Notes: generated by a model from the letters alone, not told the origin. Numbered from the stretch's first letter, positions 7,881 to 18,446 are shown. The stretch is DNA of 64,000 nt from an uncultured Clostridia bacterium (GCA_946411635.1 CAMKES010000002.1:260585-324584); one strand, 5' to 3'. Program-made: numbers and translations.

Positions 7881-9293
7881 TCAGTTTCCGCCGAGGATCG
7901 TGATCCCGGCGTCGGTTCCGAGTTTCCTGATCGCGTGTTCACGCGCCTGCCCGATCAGCCGGATCTCGTTGCCGGTCAGGGACGATTTCAGTCCCTGAAT
8001 GTTTTTCAGGTCCTCATAGGCCGGTACGACGACGTACTTTGCTCCGCTGTCCCGCCGCAGCACGTACGACGGCATGGCGGCCGCCTCCGTCAGCGAGACC
8101 TTTCCCGTTTCGGGGTCCCGTGTGAGCGTCAGCTGCGCGTACAGTCCCACCATCATTTCAAAGTCCTGATTCGCGGTGAAGTTGCCAAGCGAATACATGA
8201 CCAGGCCCGTATACGGTCCGTCCTTGCGTTCGACGGTGATGTATTCCGCGCCCTTGACGCGGTGCGGATGCGAACCGATAATGCAGTCCGCGCCTGCCTC
8301 GAGCAGTTTTTTCGCAAGCCGTTTCGTGATCGGCGCCGCCGGACTGCTGTTCTCGTAGTCCCAATGCGCAAACAGGATCACAAACTCCGCGCCGGCCTCC
8401 CGTACGCGCTCGATGTCGCGCAGCAGCTCCGGCGAAAGCTTTTCGCCGTCGGAGTCGACCAGATACCCCAGCGCGATATGTTCCTCTTCCCTTCCGCAGT
8501 CCTTATACGCCTGATTCAGAAGCCGCGTCGACGCGACGAAGCCGAGCTTCATGCCGTTGACTTCGATCACGCAGGGCTGTTCGCGATCCTCCGCGTTCAG
8601 ATACGTTCCGGTCTGATACAGTCCCGCCGCGCGGATTACCTCGACCGTGCGGTACAGACCCTTTATGCCGCGATCGAAGCAGTGATTGTTCGCGGTCGTC
8701 AGAAGATCGAACCCGTATCCCTTCAGCGTGTCGATGAGCGAATCCGGCGCGTTGAACGAGATCAGTCCCGTATTGGGATCCTTGCTTCCGGAATAGCCGC
8801 GCGCGTCGCCCGCAAGCGGCGTTTCCAGATTCCCGCACATCAGATCGACGCCGGCGAACAGATCCGCAAACGGCGCGAACAGCGGGTCAAAGTCGTATCC
8901 GCTGCCGGTCTTGGCGCCCTTGACGATGTAGCTGGGCATCATGATATCCCCGACCACGCCGATCGTAACGGTTTCCGGAACCGGTTCCGCCGTGGGCTCC
9001 GGCGTCGGCTCTTCCGTGGGCTCCGGCGTCGGTTCCTCCGTAGGCTCCGGCGTCGGCGCGATCGTCGGCAGCTCCGTCGGCGCTTCCGTCCGGATCTGAA
9101 TGATCTCATCCTCGCCGATCGTCGGCGCTGCGGTCGCAGGCGCAGGCGTGGCGGCGGCTTCCTGCCCCTCCGCCGGATCGCGGACCGTGTTCTCCGTCTG
9201 ACCGGAACACGCAAACGTACAAAGCATGCCGATCACCGCCGCAAAGCAGATCAGGCGGCGTACAAACCGTTTCAACTGTAACTTGCCCCTCAA
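7881..9293 (-). CDS. CapA/PgsA-family metallophosphatase-fold lipoprotein
   Basis: The 470-residue protein has a lipoprotein-type signal (hydrophobic stretch ending LCTFAC, cysteine near residue 29), a Pro-Glu-Thr linker of repeated TPEPTEEP units (residues about 75-105) and a CapA domain (about 108-440). Domain landmarks are VVGDIMMPSY, GNLETPL, TANNHCFDRG, FAHWDYENS, IGSHPHRVKG and MYSLGNF, which supply metal ligands in the calcineurin-like fold. Relatives are needed for polyglutamate capsule synthesis, but many CapA proteins stand alone with unknown roles, and no pgsB/C/E is seen here. The TTG start has GGAGG seven bases upstream. It is transcribed alone from a consensus promoter. Confidence 0.85.
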   Translation of the reverse strand: MRGKLQLKRFVRRLICFAAVIGMLCTFACSGQTENTVRDPAEGQEAAATPAPATAAPTIGEDEIIQIRTEAPTELPTIAPTPEPTEEPTPEPTEEPTPEPTAEPVPETVTIGVVGDIMMPSYIVKGAKTGSGYDFDPLFAPFADLFAGVDLMCGNLETPLAGDARGYSGSKDPNTGLISFNAPDSLIDTLKGYGFDLLTTANNHCFDRGIKGLYRTVEVIRAAGLYQTGTYLNAEDREQPCVIEVNGMKLGFVASTRLLNQAYKDCGREEEHIALGYLVDSDGEKLSPELLRDIERVREAGAEFVILFAHWDYENSSPAAPITKRLAKKLLEAGADCIIGSHPHRVKGAEYITVERKDGPYTGLVMYSLGNFTANQDFEMMVGLYAQLTLTRDPETGKVSLTEAAAMPSYVLRRDSGAKYVVVPAYEDLKNIQGLKSSLTGNEIRLIGQAREHAIRKLGTDAGITILGGN

Positions 9294-9351
9294 AATCGTT
9301 CCTCCGTCTTCGGTGCGTTTTCGGACGTCCGTACGCTCCCAATATATGGGT

Positions 9352-9381
9352 ATTATATCCCGACGGCAAACCGCTTGTCAA
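9352..9381 (-). promoter_or_regulatory. Consensus sigma-A promoter for the CapA gene
   Basis: On the minus strand TTGACA, 18 bp, TATAAT: both hexamers are perfect. The start site would lie about 50 bp before the TTG start. Confidence 0.8.
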
Positions 9382-9394
9382 CGCGGAACCGGAT

Positions 9395-9426
9395 GAAAAA
9401 AAGCAGGCGCTTTCGCGCCTGCTTTC
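9395..9426 (-). terminator. Terminator of the giant subtilase gene
   Basis: AAAGCAGGCGC and GCGCCTGCTTT form a stem, followed on the minus strand by seven T residues. Confidence 0.85.
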
Positions 9427-9440
9427 GATTCGGTTCGGTT

Positions 9441-12400
9441 TTACTTGACCTGTGCGGAGAGGACGTTCGACCATTCGCCGAAGTACGTCATGCCTTCGAA
9501 TTCCTGATACGAACGCACCATCACGTAGTACGTCTTTCCGCTCACAAGCCCCGTGATCACTTTCTGCGTCGTCGAAGGATCATCGATCTTGATCGATCTC
9601 ACGCCCTTCGTGAAGTTCTCGTCCGTCGCATACTTGATCTGGTAGCCCGTGAACACCTTCGAGCCGCCCCACTTCACCGTCAGCTGCTTCGTTCCCGGCG
9701 TCACGCTCTTCAGCGTCCTCGTCGTGATCCGGACCGTCGTCTTCAGCGGTCCAACCAGTCCCAGGTTGTAGTTGTCGCCTACGTTGCCGCCGATCTGCTG
9801 GTTGATCACCGGATCCGTTCGCCGCGTGAAGTATGCCTTGACCCCGTACTGATACCGCGTGCCCGCGTATACCTTGTGCGCATCGTCATGACCGTCCAGC
9901 CACGTCGTTTCCGTCGTGTTGTCCCAGCGTTCGAACGTCGTCCAGCCGCCGTCCACCAGGTTCCATGCTCTGCGGTAGATTACGTATCCCGCCGCATCCT
10001 GCACCGGCGCCCATTCGAGACGGATGCCGTCCGAAACGTTCGCGATCGTCATCCATTCCGTCGGCTCCAGATAGATCTTGAAGTACGCGTAGTTCGGATC
10101 CGCATACGCTTCGTTCGTCACCGTCACGAAGATGTATCCCGTGCCCGGCTTGTCGTTCTCACGGTATTCGTACGTGTAGTCCGCTTCCGTCAGAACCGTT
10201 CCGTCCTCCGCGACCACCGTGAAGCCCGGCTCGTGCCTGACGTGGTTCCACACCACGTACGGCGTCGTTCCCTTGTACTCCACGTCGGCTTCGTTGATCC
10301 GGATCTCCGTCGCCAGCTTCGTGATCTTCGGAAGCACGATCTCCTTCGTCTGCGTCTCGAACGCTTCGTTCTCGAACGTTGCCGTGTACAGGCCCGTGCC
10401 TTCCTCTTCCGTCGTCGCGGGTTTTGTCACTTCGTAGCTCGTGTCGGCCGTCTCGCTCTCGATATGCGTCGGATCGTTCGCGCAGACGCGCTTCGCCGTC
10501 ACGGTGCTGTTGTCCGAAGCCCATTCGTAGGTCGGTTCGCCCCAGGCGTGGCCGGTTGCCGGAAGAACCGTATGCTCACGGCTCAGTTCCTTATGGCAGA
10601 CCGTGCAGTACACGACCGTATCGTATCCGCCGTCGGTCAGGCAGGTCGCTTCCACGCGGTTCTCCTCGACCGGTTCGCCGGGCTTATGGCCCGCCGCCGG
10701 GATCTCTTCCGTCTTCGTCTGCGTCTCGAACGCTTCGTTCGCGAACGTCGCCGTGTAGGTCTTGCTGCCCGCCGTCTCGCAGGTCGCATCCGTCACCTGA
10801 ATGGCAACGTCAACCGTCTCGGTCTCGACGTGGCTCGGATCGTTCGCGCAGACGCGCTTCGCCGTCACGGTGCTGTTGTCCGCCGCCCATTCGTACGTCG
10901 GCGCGCCCCAGGCGTGGCCCGTCGCCGGGATCTCTTCCGTCTTCGTCTGCGTCTCGAACGCCGGGTTCGTGAACGTTGCGGTGTACGTCCTGCTGCCCGC
11001 CGTGGTGCAGGTCGCGGCGACCTCCGCCACGCTCGTGTTCACCGTTTCGGTCTCCGTCTTGCCGCAGCCCGCGTCCGTGCAGGTCCGCGTTGCCGTCACC
11101 GTGCTGTTGTCCGCCGCCCACTCGTACGTCGGCGCTCCGAAGTTGTGACCCGTCGCCGGGATCTCAACGTCCTTCGTCTGCGTGGTGAACGGTTCCTTCG
11201 TGAACGTCGCCGTATACCGTCCGACGCCGGCTTCCTCAGCCGTTGCTTCTGTGATGACCGCATACGTCGTGTTCACCGTCTCCGTCTGCTTATGGCTCGG
11301 ATCGTTCGCGCAGACGCGCTTCGCGGTCACCGTGCTGTTGTCAGCCGCCCAGGTGTAGGTCGGCGTGCCCCATGCGTGGCCGGTCGCCGGAATCTCTTCC
11401 GTCTTGGTCTGCGTTGCAAACGCCGTGTTCGTGAACGTTGCGGTGTAGGTCTTCACGCCGGTCGTCTCGCAGCCCGCTGCGGTCGTTACCGCCGTCGTCA
11501 CGTTGGCCGTTTCGGTCTCTTCATGGCCGCAGACGGAGCAGACGTGCGTCGCGGTCACGGTGCTGTTGTCGGCAGCCCACTCATAGGTCGGCGTACCGTA
11601 GACGTGTTCTGCAAAGTAGACCTTGATCACGACGTCGAAGTCGGGCATCGTGAAGGTCTTGTTCGCCTCGTTCCAGTCAAGGGTGATCAGTTCGAGGTCG
11701 TTCTCGCCCGCGCCCACCTTCTGATAGAGTTCGACGCGATCGTAGTGATAACCGTCGTTCGGCGTCGCCGTGACGTAGACGGTTGCCGTATAGTCGGGCG
11801 CCGTCGGGTTCAGCGTCGCTTCGCCGTGGCCGTCGGTGACGACCGTGACGGTGTGCAGCTTCGAGATGTAGAAGAAGCCGCCGTTGAAGAAGGAATACCA
11901 GTCGCTGTTGCCCGCCGGACGGAAGTAGACGTTCACGCTGCCGGAGTGCGCGTAGTCGACGATGTAGTTGTCGTTGCCGCCCGGATACCAGGTGAGGATC
12001 TTCGTACCCTCTGCGCGGACGACTTTGACTTCGTCGCCGATCGCAAGGGTGGTATTCAGGATGTACTCGCCCGCCGTGTCGCCGTTCGGTGCGAACTTAT
12101 ACGGTTCTTCAACGTACCAGCTCGACATCGTGCCGATCAGGTAGTAGCCGATCTCAACGGTCTTGGTCTGCGTCCCGAACAGCTCGTTCGTAAACGTCGC
12201 GGTGTAGATCGCGTTGTCGCCCTCTTCGGTGCGGACCGCAGTGACCGTCTCGGTCAGGGTGTGCGTCGCATCGCGTTTGCAGACAACGGTCGCGGTGCAC
12301 TTCCAGACGTCGCCTTCCTTCGTCCATTCGTAGGTCGGCGTGTCCCAATCGTGGTCGCCTGCCGCAAACAGGATCGTTTCGATCTCGTCAAGCTCGACGT

Positions 12401-15400
12401 CCGTATTGCGCTCAAGCGTATCAACCTCGATCTCAATCGCGTCGCCGCAGGTCGCTGCGGTGAACGCCGCCGTTGCGATCGTTGTGCCCGCCGTAAGCGC
12501 GGTTTCGCCCTTCACGGCATAGGCGACCGTGATGACGCCCTTCTCCTCATCACGATGGATGGAGACGTACAGATTGCTCGCCGTGCCCTTTGCCGTGGCG
12601 CCCAGCGTCAGCTGTTCGGGATCGTACGCGATCGCGAACAGACCGTTCGAGGACGCCTCGCTCTCGGAGAACGGGATCGTGCCGTTTGCCGGGATGCCGG
12701 AAACGCTGAACAGAATATGCGCGCGGCTCGGATCCGTTTCTTCCTCGGCCTCGGGTTCCTCTGCCGGCTCTTCCGGTTCGACTTCGGGTTCGACTTCCGG
12801 CTCAACCTCGGGCTCAGCCTCGGGTTCGACTTCCGGCTCAACCTCGGGCTCGACTTCCGGTTCAACTTCCGGCTCGACCGCTTCGGGCGCAGCGACGTTC
12901 TTCAGGACGTTCTTCTGCGCTTCCTCTGCGAAGCGTGCCATGACGTCGGCCGACATCAGTTCTTCACGGCTCATCAGCGGGTGCAGATTCAGTTCGCCGA
13001 CAAGCTCTTCGCTCATGATCTCGTCGCCGGGTTCAACAGATGCCGGCGCGGCGGAGCCGTTCACATACAGACCGGCTGCCGGCCATACGCCTTCGCCGAA
13101 GTTGCCTGCGCGGTAGAGCTTTCTGCTCGCCGCAGTGTTCGCATTCGCGAGGATGTACAGCGTCGCTTCGTTGTCCTGCTGATGCGTCCAGTAGAGGTTC
13201 GTTCCGTCAAAGTAGATGGAGTTGTACTGGAGACCCGCCGTAACGCCGGTATCGTACACCAGCGTCGGAGCACTGAAGCTGATGCCGTCCGAGCTGCTGT
13301 AGCTCTGGGTGGTCTGCCAGATCTTGCCGTTTTCATCTAGGAAGTAGTAGCCCGCGCTGGTCGTGCTCACATTTCTGCAGCAGATCGCGACCGCGAACGC
13401 GTCGCCGACGTCCGTTTCGGAAAGGTCGAGCAGTCCGTACGGGAAGCCGCAGTAGGTTCCGTAAGTATCATCCGCCTCCGGCTGCAGATTGCCGAAGATG
13501 ATGTAACTCGCAAACGCATACACGTAGTATCTGGTACCGCCGAAGGAAGTACCGACCGTCGCCATGCCGAACGGCACAACGTAGTTCTCGCCGAGCTGCG
13601 TCAATGCATACGTGCTGCGGTTGACTGTGTAGATGTTACCGACGGAGAGATCGTTGGTCGCTGCATACAGCGCGGATGTGCTCGCCATCATCGCGCTCGT
13701 GACGTAGACGCCCGTGCCGGTGTTGTGGCGCTTGGTCCACGTCGGCAGGTTGTTCGCGTTGAAGTAGGAGAAGTAGACGTCGCCTTCCTCATCCCAGATC
13801 GCCGCGCTCAGTTCCTTGTTGATTGCAACGACGGTGACGGTGCACTCGCCGAACTTGGTATTATCCGCATTCGACGTTGCCTTGATCGTTGCCGTGCCGG
13901 CTGCAACGCCCGTTACGACGCCGTACTGGTCGACCGTTGCGACGCTCGTGTTGCTCGAAGACCAAGTGACCGAGCGATCGGGCGCCGTCAGCGGCGTGAC
14001 CTTCGCGTTCAGCGCAACGGTGTCGCCTCTGTAGAGTTCAACGGATGCCGGGGAAACCGTGACGCCGTCCACCGCTTCCGTATTGACCTCGGTCCGGATC
14101 GTAGTCTTGACGTACAGGTAGACGCTGCTGGTCGAAGTGTTCAAGCTGAACGTGTTGTTGTAGTACCGCAGATAACGGCTGTTGATGGACAGACGGTTGT
14201 TGTTGCCGTCCCACGTCCAGTCTCTGCGGCTGGTGTCCTTGGTAATGGTCAAAGCGTTCGAGTTGCTGCGGCGCAGATACCAGCCGTTGTTGTTGAAGGT
14301 ATACGTGCCGCTCGTGCTGCCGGTTCCCGCCGTCCAAACGCTGGTCGAGGCGACGTCCGCAGTCTCAACGAACGGCTGACCATTCGTATCAACAGTGCCT
14401 GCCTGAACCGCGGTCGCAACTGCGCCGGCGGTTGCGGTCGTACCGGAGCTGTTCAGCGTGTAGTACAGCGCGTAGCCCGCGCCTGCCGAATTGCGGTTCA
14501 TGATCAGGTATTCGTTGTTTGCAGAGACGGTATTGGTCAGCACGTAGACCGTCTTCTCAACATACGTGTTGTTGTTGACCTTGACCGCCTTCGCCGCTTC
14601 GTTGCCCGCGTAGTCGCCGACAAAGACCGCAACGTAGCCGTTCGCGCTCGCGATCGCTTCGGTTGCGTCCAGCGTGCCGGTGAACGTCGCCGTTCCGGGC
14701 GCCTGCTCGAGGTACTTGACGGAGCCGTCGAGCGAGAGGACCGCAACGTACGCGAGGCACTTGTCGTCGCTTGCTTCCACCGTCAGGGTGCTGCCGGAAA
14801 GCGTCGCGTTCGTGATCTGCGGATCAACGTCGTCGATCGTCAGGTCGAAGCCCATGAACGCGCCCTTGCCGAGCACGTTCTTCGACAGGATCGTGCGGAA
14901 CATGTCGGCGGTCAGAACGCCAGCGCTTTCATTCGTCAGATCGTTGCTCTCGAGCATCGTGTTGTACTCGGGGATCGCGTAGAAGCCGACGCGGACGCGG
15001 TCGCCGTCAGAAAGACCGCTGAACTCGTTCAGCGACTTGTTGACGTTATACGTCTTGGTGATGATGTTCTGCCACGCCTGATTGTTTACGTGGTACCATG
15101 CGCCGTAGACCTGATTGCCCGTCACGGACGAGGTCAGAACGCTGTCTACTTTGCCGTCGTCATCGAGCTTCGAAATCGCAAAGCCCGTGCCCGCCGCCGC
15201 GCGGATCATGTTGTAAGCGATGGTTTCGATCACCGTGTCGCTTCTGATCGCAAGGTGCTCGGTCGGGAATTCCTCTTCGACCATGTACGGGTTGCCGGAG
15301 AACTTCATCCGCACGCCGTTGTTGACGATACGCATGTAGTTCGTGCTGTCCGCCGCAGCCTGCGAATAGTTCAGCTGCTCGTTGCCGTACAGGCTCTCGG

Positions 15401-18332
15401 TGTAGGAGTTGGTGTCGAACATCGACGGATCCGTCCAGCTGCCGTAGTAGCCGAGGATCGGGATCGTGTGTTCGTGATCGAGGTCGGCGCCTTCACCCGT
15501 GACCGTAACGCAGTCCACGTAGGTAAAGCCTTCGATGTAGCCGCCGTTCGCTCTCGCTTCAAAGACCGCCTTCTGTGCTTCGGTCAGCTTGATATGGACC
15601 GTGACTTCCGCCTTGCCGTGCGCCGCAACGGTGTAGCCCTCCGCAGCGCCTTCGCCCGGCTCCCAGTCAAGAAGCAGCTTCGCGTCGACGGTGGTGACCA
15701 TTTCGTCGCCGTCCATATCGGCAACGGCCAGAATATCTTCCTCTTCCAGTTCGGTATTCTCGCCGCTCAGATAATCGAGGATCGCCTGCGCGTCGAGTTC
15801 ATCGGTGACACCGTCTCCGTTGACGTCGTGGCTCTCTTCGACCACAGCCGCGCCGTTCCACTCATAGGTGACGCCGCCGAGCGGAAGCAGGGTCGTGGTG
15901 TGCTGCAGATATCCGTTGGAGATCTCCTGCGTGAACAGATAGGTCCCCAGTTCAAAGGTCAGGATCTCGTCGGAGAGGTTGTACAGGGTGAAGCTGTAGT
16001 CGTATTCGCCCTTTCTTTCGGGATCGTCGCCCAGCTCGACCTTGACCTTGCCGTCCACGTTCGCGCCGGTCCGCGTCGTGAGGCCCGCTTCATTCATCAT
16101 GATGACGGACTTCGATTCGATCGCCTTGCTTACCTCAACAAGACCTGCGCCCTGCTGCAGGATCGAGACGAACGCGTTGTCGTTGATCATCGGCGTCGCC
16201 GTCGACATCAGCAGGCTCTGCGCGATCGCACGGAGGTTGTATCCGCTCATCAGATCGGCGTTGTCCGGCGCGTTCTCTCTGAGGTACTGCATCAGCACCG
16301 CCGCAAGGCCGGTGATGTGCGGCGCCGCCATGGACGTACCGGAGTAGGAAATGTACTGATCCGTGCCGGTGTTCGAGTCGCTGGAAGCGGAGGAAGTGCC
16401 GTTCAGCGAATAGATCTCGCCGCCCGGCGCGGTGATCTCGGGCTTCATGATCAGAGAGCCCGGAACGCCCCAGGAGCTGAACCGGGATACTTCGGCATCC
16501 TCACGGTCCTTGACCGTTTCGACCTCCTGCGTGGTGACCTGTACTCTGCCGGTGTAATAGGTGACGCCGCCGGCCGTATGCGCGGTGCTGTCCGCTTTGA
16601 CCGCTTCCGCATCACGGAGCAGGATTAGGACCATCGGGAACGAACCCGTAAAGCCCGTCAGATTCATCAGGAAGCTACCATCGTTGTCGGTGTTCGCGAC
16701 GATGACCGCCTTCGGGTTGTACGATGCGGCGTTGTTGCCTTTCTCGTAGAAGGAAAGCTCGCCGCGGTTGACGATGACGATCTTGCCGGAGAGCGAAAGC
16801 GCGGAATTGACTGCAGCGTAGTCTTCCGGCGTGCCGGTCGCGTCGATATACACGTAATCATACGTGCCCGCGATCGTCGTGATCTCGGGATTGCCGTACG
16901 TATTGCCGTCGTTGTCTTCGAGGGATTCTTTATAGAACACCTGACGGCTGCCGTTGAATACCAAAGGCGTGCCCTTCGTCAGGGTGTTGTCCGCCGCGGC
17001 AACGCCGAGGCTGTTGATGTACGAACCGGGCGTGCCGCCGGTATGGAAGTTGATATCTTCCTCGTACAGCTTTTTGCTCGGAACGAAATCGTCGGCCGCA
17101 TAGGAGTTGCCCGCGGAGATCGACAGAACAAGATGGTTGTTCGTCGTGTTGTTGACGAGGTTGTTCAGCTTTTCCTGATACTCGGAATCGTCGTACGTCC
17201 AGCCGGGGCTTGCGGAACCGAGCGAGAGGTTCGCCGCGTCGCAGCCGAGCACGATCGCGTCTTCCAAAGCCGCGAAGTAGTCGGACGGGCTCGCACCGGA
17301 ACTGCTGAAGACCTTCATGACGAGGATCTGCGCGTCCGGCGCCATACCGACGGCGCCGACCGTCTGCACCGCGTCAACGTAATTCGAGCCCTGCTTGATA
17401 AAGCGGTTCGCCGCCGCGATACCGGCAACGTGCGAGCCGTGGTTCGAAGCGCTGTCCTGGTGGTTGACTCTTGTAGAGTGATCCACGTAGTTATACGCGT
17501 ACGGGATCTTGGCGTTCAGATAGTTGTGAGAGCCGGATTTGAGCATGCTCGTCGGAATCGCGTTCAGCTCTTCCTGCGTCATGAGCGTGACCGTCTTGTC
17601 AAGCGAATTGATCGCATGCAGGAATGCGTCCGCATCCATGCTCTGGTGCGCGGTATCAAGACCGGTGTCGATGATCGCAACGCGGCTGCCTGCGCCGGTG
17701 TAACCGAGCGTGTTCCATGCATACTGCGCGCCGACCATGTTCGCACTGGTGTTCGCGGTGTTCGGCTGATCCTCTTCAACGGGCGCCGGCGCTTCAAACA
17801 CCGGTTCCACCTCAACCTTTCTGACGCCTTCGAGACGCTGGATCACGAAGATATCCTTATACGGGATCTCGACGGAGATCGCGTTGACAAGGATCGTCAG
17901 GTTCCATTTGACGGTGAGCGGATGACCGACCGCGGCTTCGATCCTCGTCTGCAGATCGTTCTGCTGTCTGAGGAGCTTTTCGACGTACGCGACCGCACTG
18001 CTGTCCTTCGCAATGCCTTGCGTATCGTAGCCCTGATCGATCGCGGACTTGTCGTCCAGGAAGATGGAGACACGAACGATCTTGTTCATATCCTCCTGAA
18101 TCTCGAGGTCGTCGGGATTAAACTCGCCGGGATCCTCTTCATCTTCCTCGCCAAGTTTATGGACGTGCAGCGTTGCGGGATCCAGATCCTCCATCTCGAG
18201 CGGTGTGCCCTGAGACGGCGAATCGGGTTCCGTACCTTCCGCGATCGTGCGCGCGATGCCCGTTGTGACAGGCAGCGTGAGCACCATGAGAACCGCGATC
18301 AGCACGGAGAGAAGTCTTCTCATTTTGGACAT
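9441..18332 (-). CDS. Giant secreted multidomain subtilase (S8) with dockerin-like and cohesin-like modules
   Basis: The product is about 2960 residues with a signal peptide (MSKMRRLLSVLIAVLMVL...). The S8 domain has the triad Asp ~222 (AIIDTGLD), His ~298 (NHGSHVAG) and Ser ~667 (YSGTSMAAPH), with a PA-type insert between His and Ser as in C5a-peptidase-like enzymes. A two-loop dockerin-like segment follows at ~834-890 (DVNGDGVTDELD, DMDGDEMVTTVD). Then come a Big_2-type Ig domain (~1450-1530), an EP-repeat linker (~1811-1861), a cohesin-like domain (~1870-2000), a carbohydrate-binding-like module and about six repeats of the 'GHxWGxPTYxWAxDNSTVTA' type. The last ~620 residues are nearly identical to the neighbouring giant protein. 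There is no LPXTG or SLH anchor. The ATG at 18332 gives a proper signal peptide and follows AAAGGGGA; the longer frame overlaps the promoter. It is probably an extracellular protease or adhesin. Confidence 0.85.
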   Translation of the reverse strand: MSKMRRLLSVLIAVLMVLTLPVTTGIARTIAEGTEPDSPSQGTPLEMEDLDPATLHVHKLGEEDEEDPGEFNPDDLEIQEDMNKIVRVSIFLDDKSAIDQGYDTQGIAKDSSAVAYVEKLLRQQNDLQTRIEAAVGHPLTVKWNLTILVNAISVEIPYKDIFVIQRLEGVRKVEVEPVFEAPAPVEEDQPNTANTSANMVGAQYAWNTLGYTGAGSRVAIIDTGLDTAHQSMDADAFLHAINSLDKTVTLMTQEELNAIPTSMLKSGSHNYLNAKIPYAYNYVDHSTRVNHQDSASNHGSHVAGIAAANRFIKQGSNYVDAVQTVGAVGMAPDAQILVMKVFSSSGASPSDYFAALEDAIVLGCDAANLSLGSASPGWTYDDSEYQEKLNNLVNNTTNNHLVLSISAGNSYAADDFVPSKKLYEEDINFHTGGTPGSYINSLGVAAADNTLTKGTPLVFNGSRQVFYKESLEDNDGNTYGNPEITTIAGTYDYVYIDATGTPEDYAAVNSALSLSGKIVIVNRGELSFYEKGNNAASYNPKAVIVANTDNDGSFLMNLTGFTGSFPMVLILLRDAEAVKADSTAHTAGGVTYYTGRVQVTTQEVETVKDREDAEVSRFSSWGVPGSLIMKPEITAPGGEIYSLNGTSSASSDSNTGTDQYISYSGTSMAAPHITGLAAVLMQYLRENAPDNADLMSGYNLRAIAQSLLMSTATPMINDNAFVSILQQGAGLVEVSKAIESKSVIMMNEAGLTTRTGANVDGKVKVELGDDPERKGEYDYSFTLYNLSDEILTFELGTYLFTQEISNGYLQHTTTLLPLGGVTYEWNGAAVVEESHDVNGDGVTDELDAQAILDYLSGENTELEEEDILAVADMDGDEMVTTVDAKLLLDWEPGEGAAEGYTVAAHGKAEVTVHIKLTEAQKAVFEARANGGYIEGFTYVDCVTVTGEGADLDHEHTIPILGYYGSWTDPSMFDTNSYTESLYGNEQLNYSQAAADSTNYMRIVNNGVRMKFSGNPYMVEEEFPTEHLAIRSDTVIETIAYNMIRAAAGTGFAISKLDDDGKVDSVLTSSVTGNQVYGAWYHVNNQAWQNIITKTYNVNKSLNEFSGLSDGDRVRVGFYAIPEYNTMLESNDLTNESAGVLTADMFRTILSKNVLGKGAFMGFDLTIDDVDPQITNATLSGSTLTVEASDDKCLAYVAVLSLDGSVKYLEQAPGTATFTGTLDATEAIASANGYVAVFVGDYAGNEAAKAVKVNNNTYVEKTVYVLTNTVSANNEYLIMNRNSAGAGYALYYTLNSSGTTATAGAVATAVQAGTVDTNGQPFVETADVASTSVWTAGTGSTSGTYTFNNNGWYLRRSNSNALTITKDTSRRDWTWDGNNNRLSINSRYLRYYNNTFSLNTSTSSVYLYVKTTIRTEVNTEAVDGVTVSPASVELYRGDTVALNAKVTPLTAPDRSVTWSSSNTSVATVDQYGVVTGVAAGTATIKATSNADNTKFGECTVTVVAINKELSAAIWDEEGDVYFSYFNANNLPTWTKRHNTGTGVYVTSAMMASTSALYAATNDLSVGNIYTVNRSTYALTQLGENYVVPFGMATVGTSFGGTRYYVYAFASYIIFGNLQPEADDTYGTYCGFPYGLLDLSETDVGDAFAVAICCRNVSTTSAGYYFLDENGKIWQTTQSYSSSDGISFSAPTLVYDTGVTAGLQYNSIYFDGTNLYWTHQQDNEATLYILANANTAASRKLYRAGNFGEGVWPAAGLYVNGSAAPASVEPGDEIMSEELVGELNLHPLMSREELMSADVMARFAEEAQKNVLKNVAAPEAVEPEVEPEVEPEVEPEVEPEAEPEVEPEVEPEVEPEEPAEEPEAEEETDPSRAHILFSVSGIPANGTIPFSESEASSNGLFAIAYDPEQLTLGATAKGTASNLYVSIHRDEEKGVITVAYAVKGETALTAGTTIATAAFTAATCGDAIEIEVDTLERNTDVELDEIETILFAAGDHDWDTPTYEWTKEGDVWKCTATVVCKRDATHTLTETVTAVRTEEGDNAIYTATFTNELFGTQTKTVEIGYYLIGTMSSWYVEEPYKFAPNGDTAGEYILNTTLAIGDEVKVVRAEGTKILTWYPGGNDNYIVDYAHSGSVNVYFRPAGNSDWYSFFNGGFFYISKLHTVTVVTDGHGEATLNPTAPDYTATVYVTATPNDGYHYDRVELYQKVGAGENDLELITLDWNEANKTFTMPDFDVVIKVYFAEHVYGTPTYEWAADNSTVTATHVCSVCGHEETETANVTTAVTTAAGCETTGVKTYTATFTNTAFATQTKTEEIPATGHAWGTPTYTWAADNSTVTAKRVCANDPSHKQTETVNTTYAVITEATAEEAGVGRYTATFTKEPFTTQTKDVEIPATGHNFGAPTYEWAADNSTVTATRTCTDAGCGKTETETVNTSVAEVAATCTTAGSRTYTATFTNPAFETQTKTEEIPATGHAWGAPTYEWAADNSTVTAKRVCANDPSHVETETVDVAIQVTDATCETAGSKTYTATFANEAFETQTKTEEIPAAGHKPGEPVEENRVEATCLTDGGYDTVVYCTVCHKELSREHTVLPATGHAWGEPTYEWASDNSTVTAKRVCANDPTHIESETADTSYEVTKPATTEEEGTGLYTATFENEAFETQTKEIVLPKITKLATEIRINEADVEYKGTTPYVVWNHVRHEPGFTVVAEDGTVLTEADYTYEYRENDKPGTGYIFVTVTNEAYADPNYAYFKIYLEPTEWMTIANVSDGIRLEWAPVQDAAGYVIYRRAWNLVDGGWTTFERWDNTTETTWLDGHDDAHKVYAGTRYQYGVKAYFTRRTDPVINQQIGGNVGDNYNLGLVGPLKTTVRITTRTLKSVTPGTKQLTVKWGGSKVFTGYQIKYATDENFTKGVRSIKIDDPSTTQKVITGLVSGKTYYVMVRSYQEFEGMTYFGEWSNVLSAQVK
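9455..11303. repeat. Copy 1 of a 1.85-kb direct repeat (3' module of giant protein genes)
   Basis: From CGGAGAGGACG to CTCGGATC this stretch equals 18620-20468 with a constant offset of 9165 bp. Translations in several frames, sense and antisense, are identical between the copies, so the match holds at silent sites. It codes for the C-terminal ~616 residues: several GHxWG repeats plus terminal fibronectin-III-like segments. Confidence 0.9.
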
Positions 18333-18446
18333 GCTTCTTAGCTTCCCCTTTCCATTTTGTTCTTTTTCGTTTCTTTTCCGAAGCGGGATGCCCCGGATCA
18401 CGGCGCGGTTTACGCGCGCATGAGAATGATATACTATATCTTGTAT

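Noticed and set aside
12750..12900. Short tandem DNA repeats resembling a CRISPR or satellite
   Set aside because: They are in-frame Glu-Pro-Val-type codon repeats in the linker of the subtilase, without spacers.
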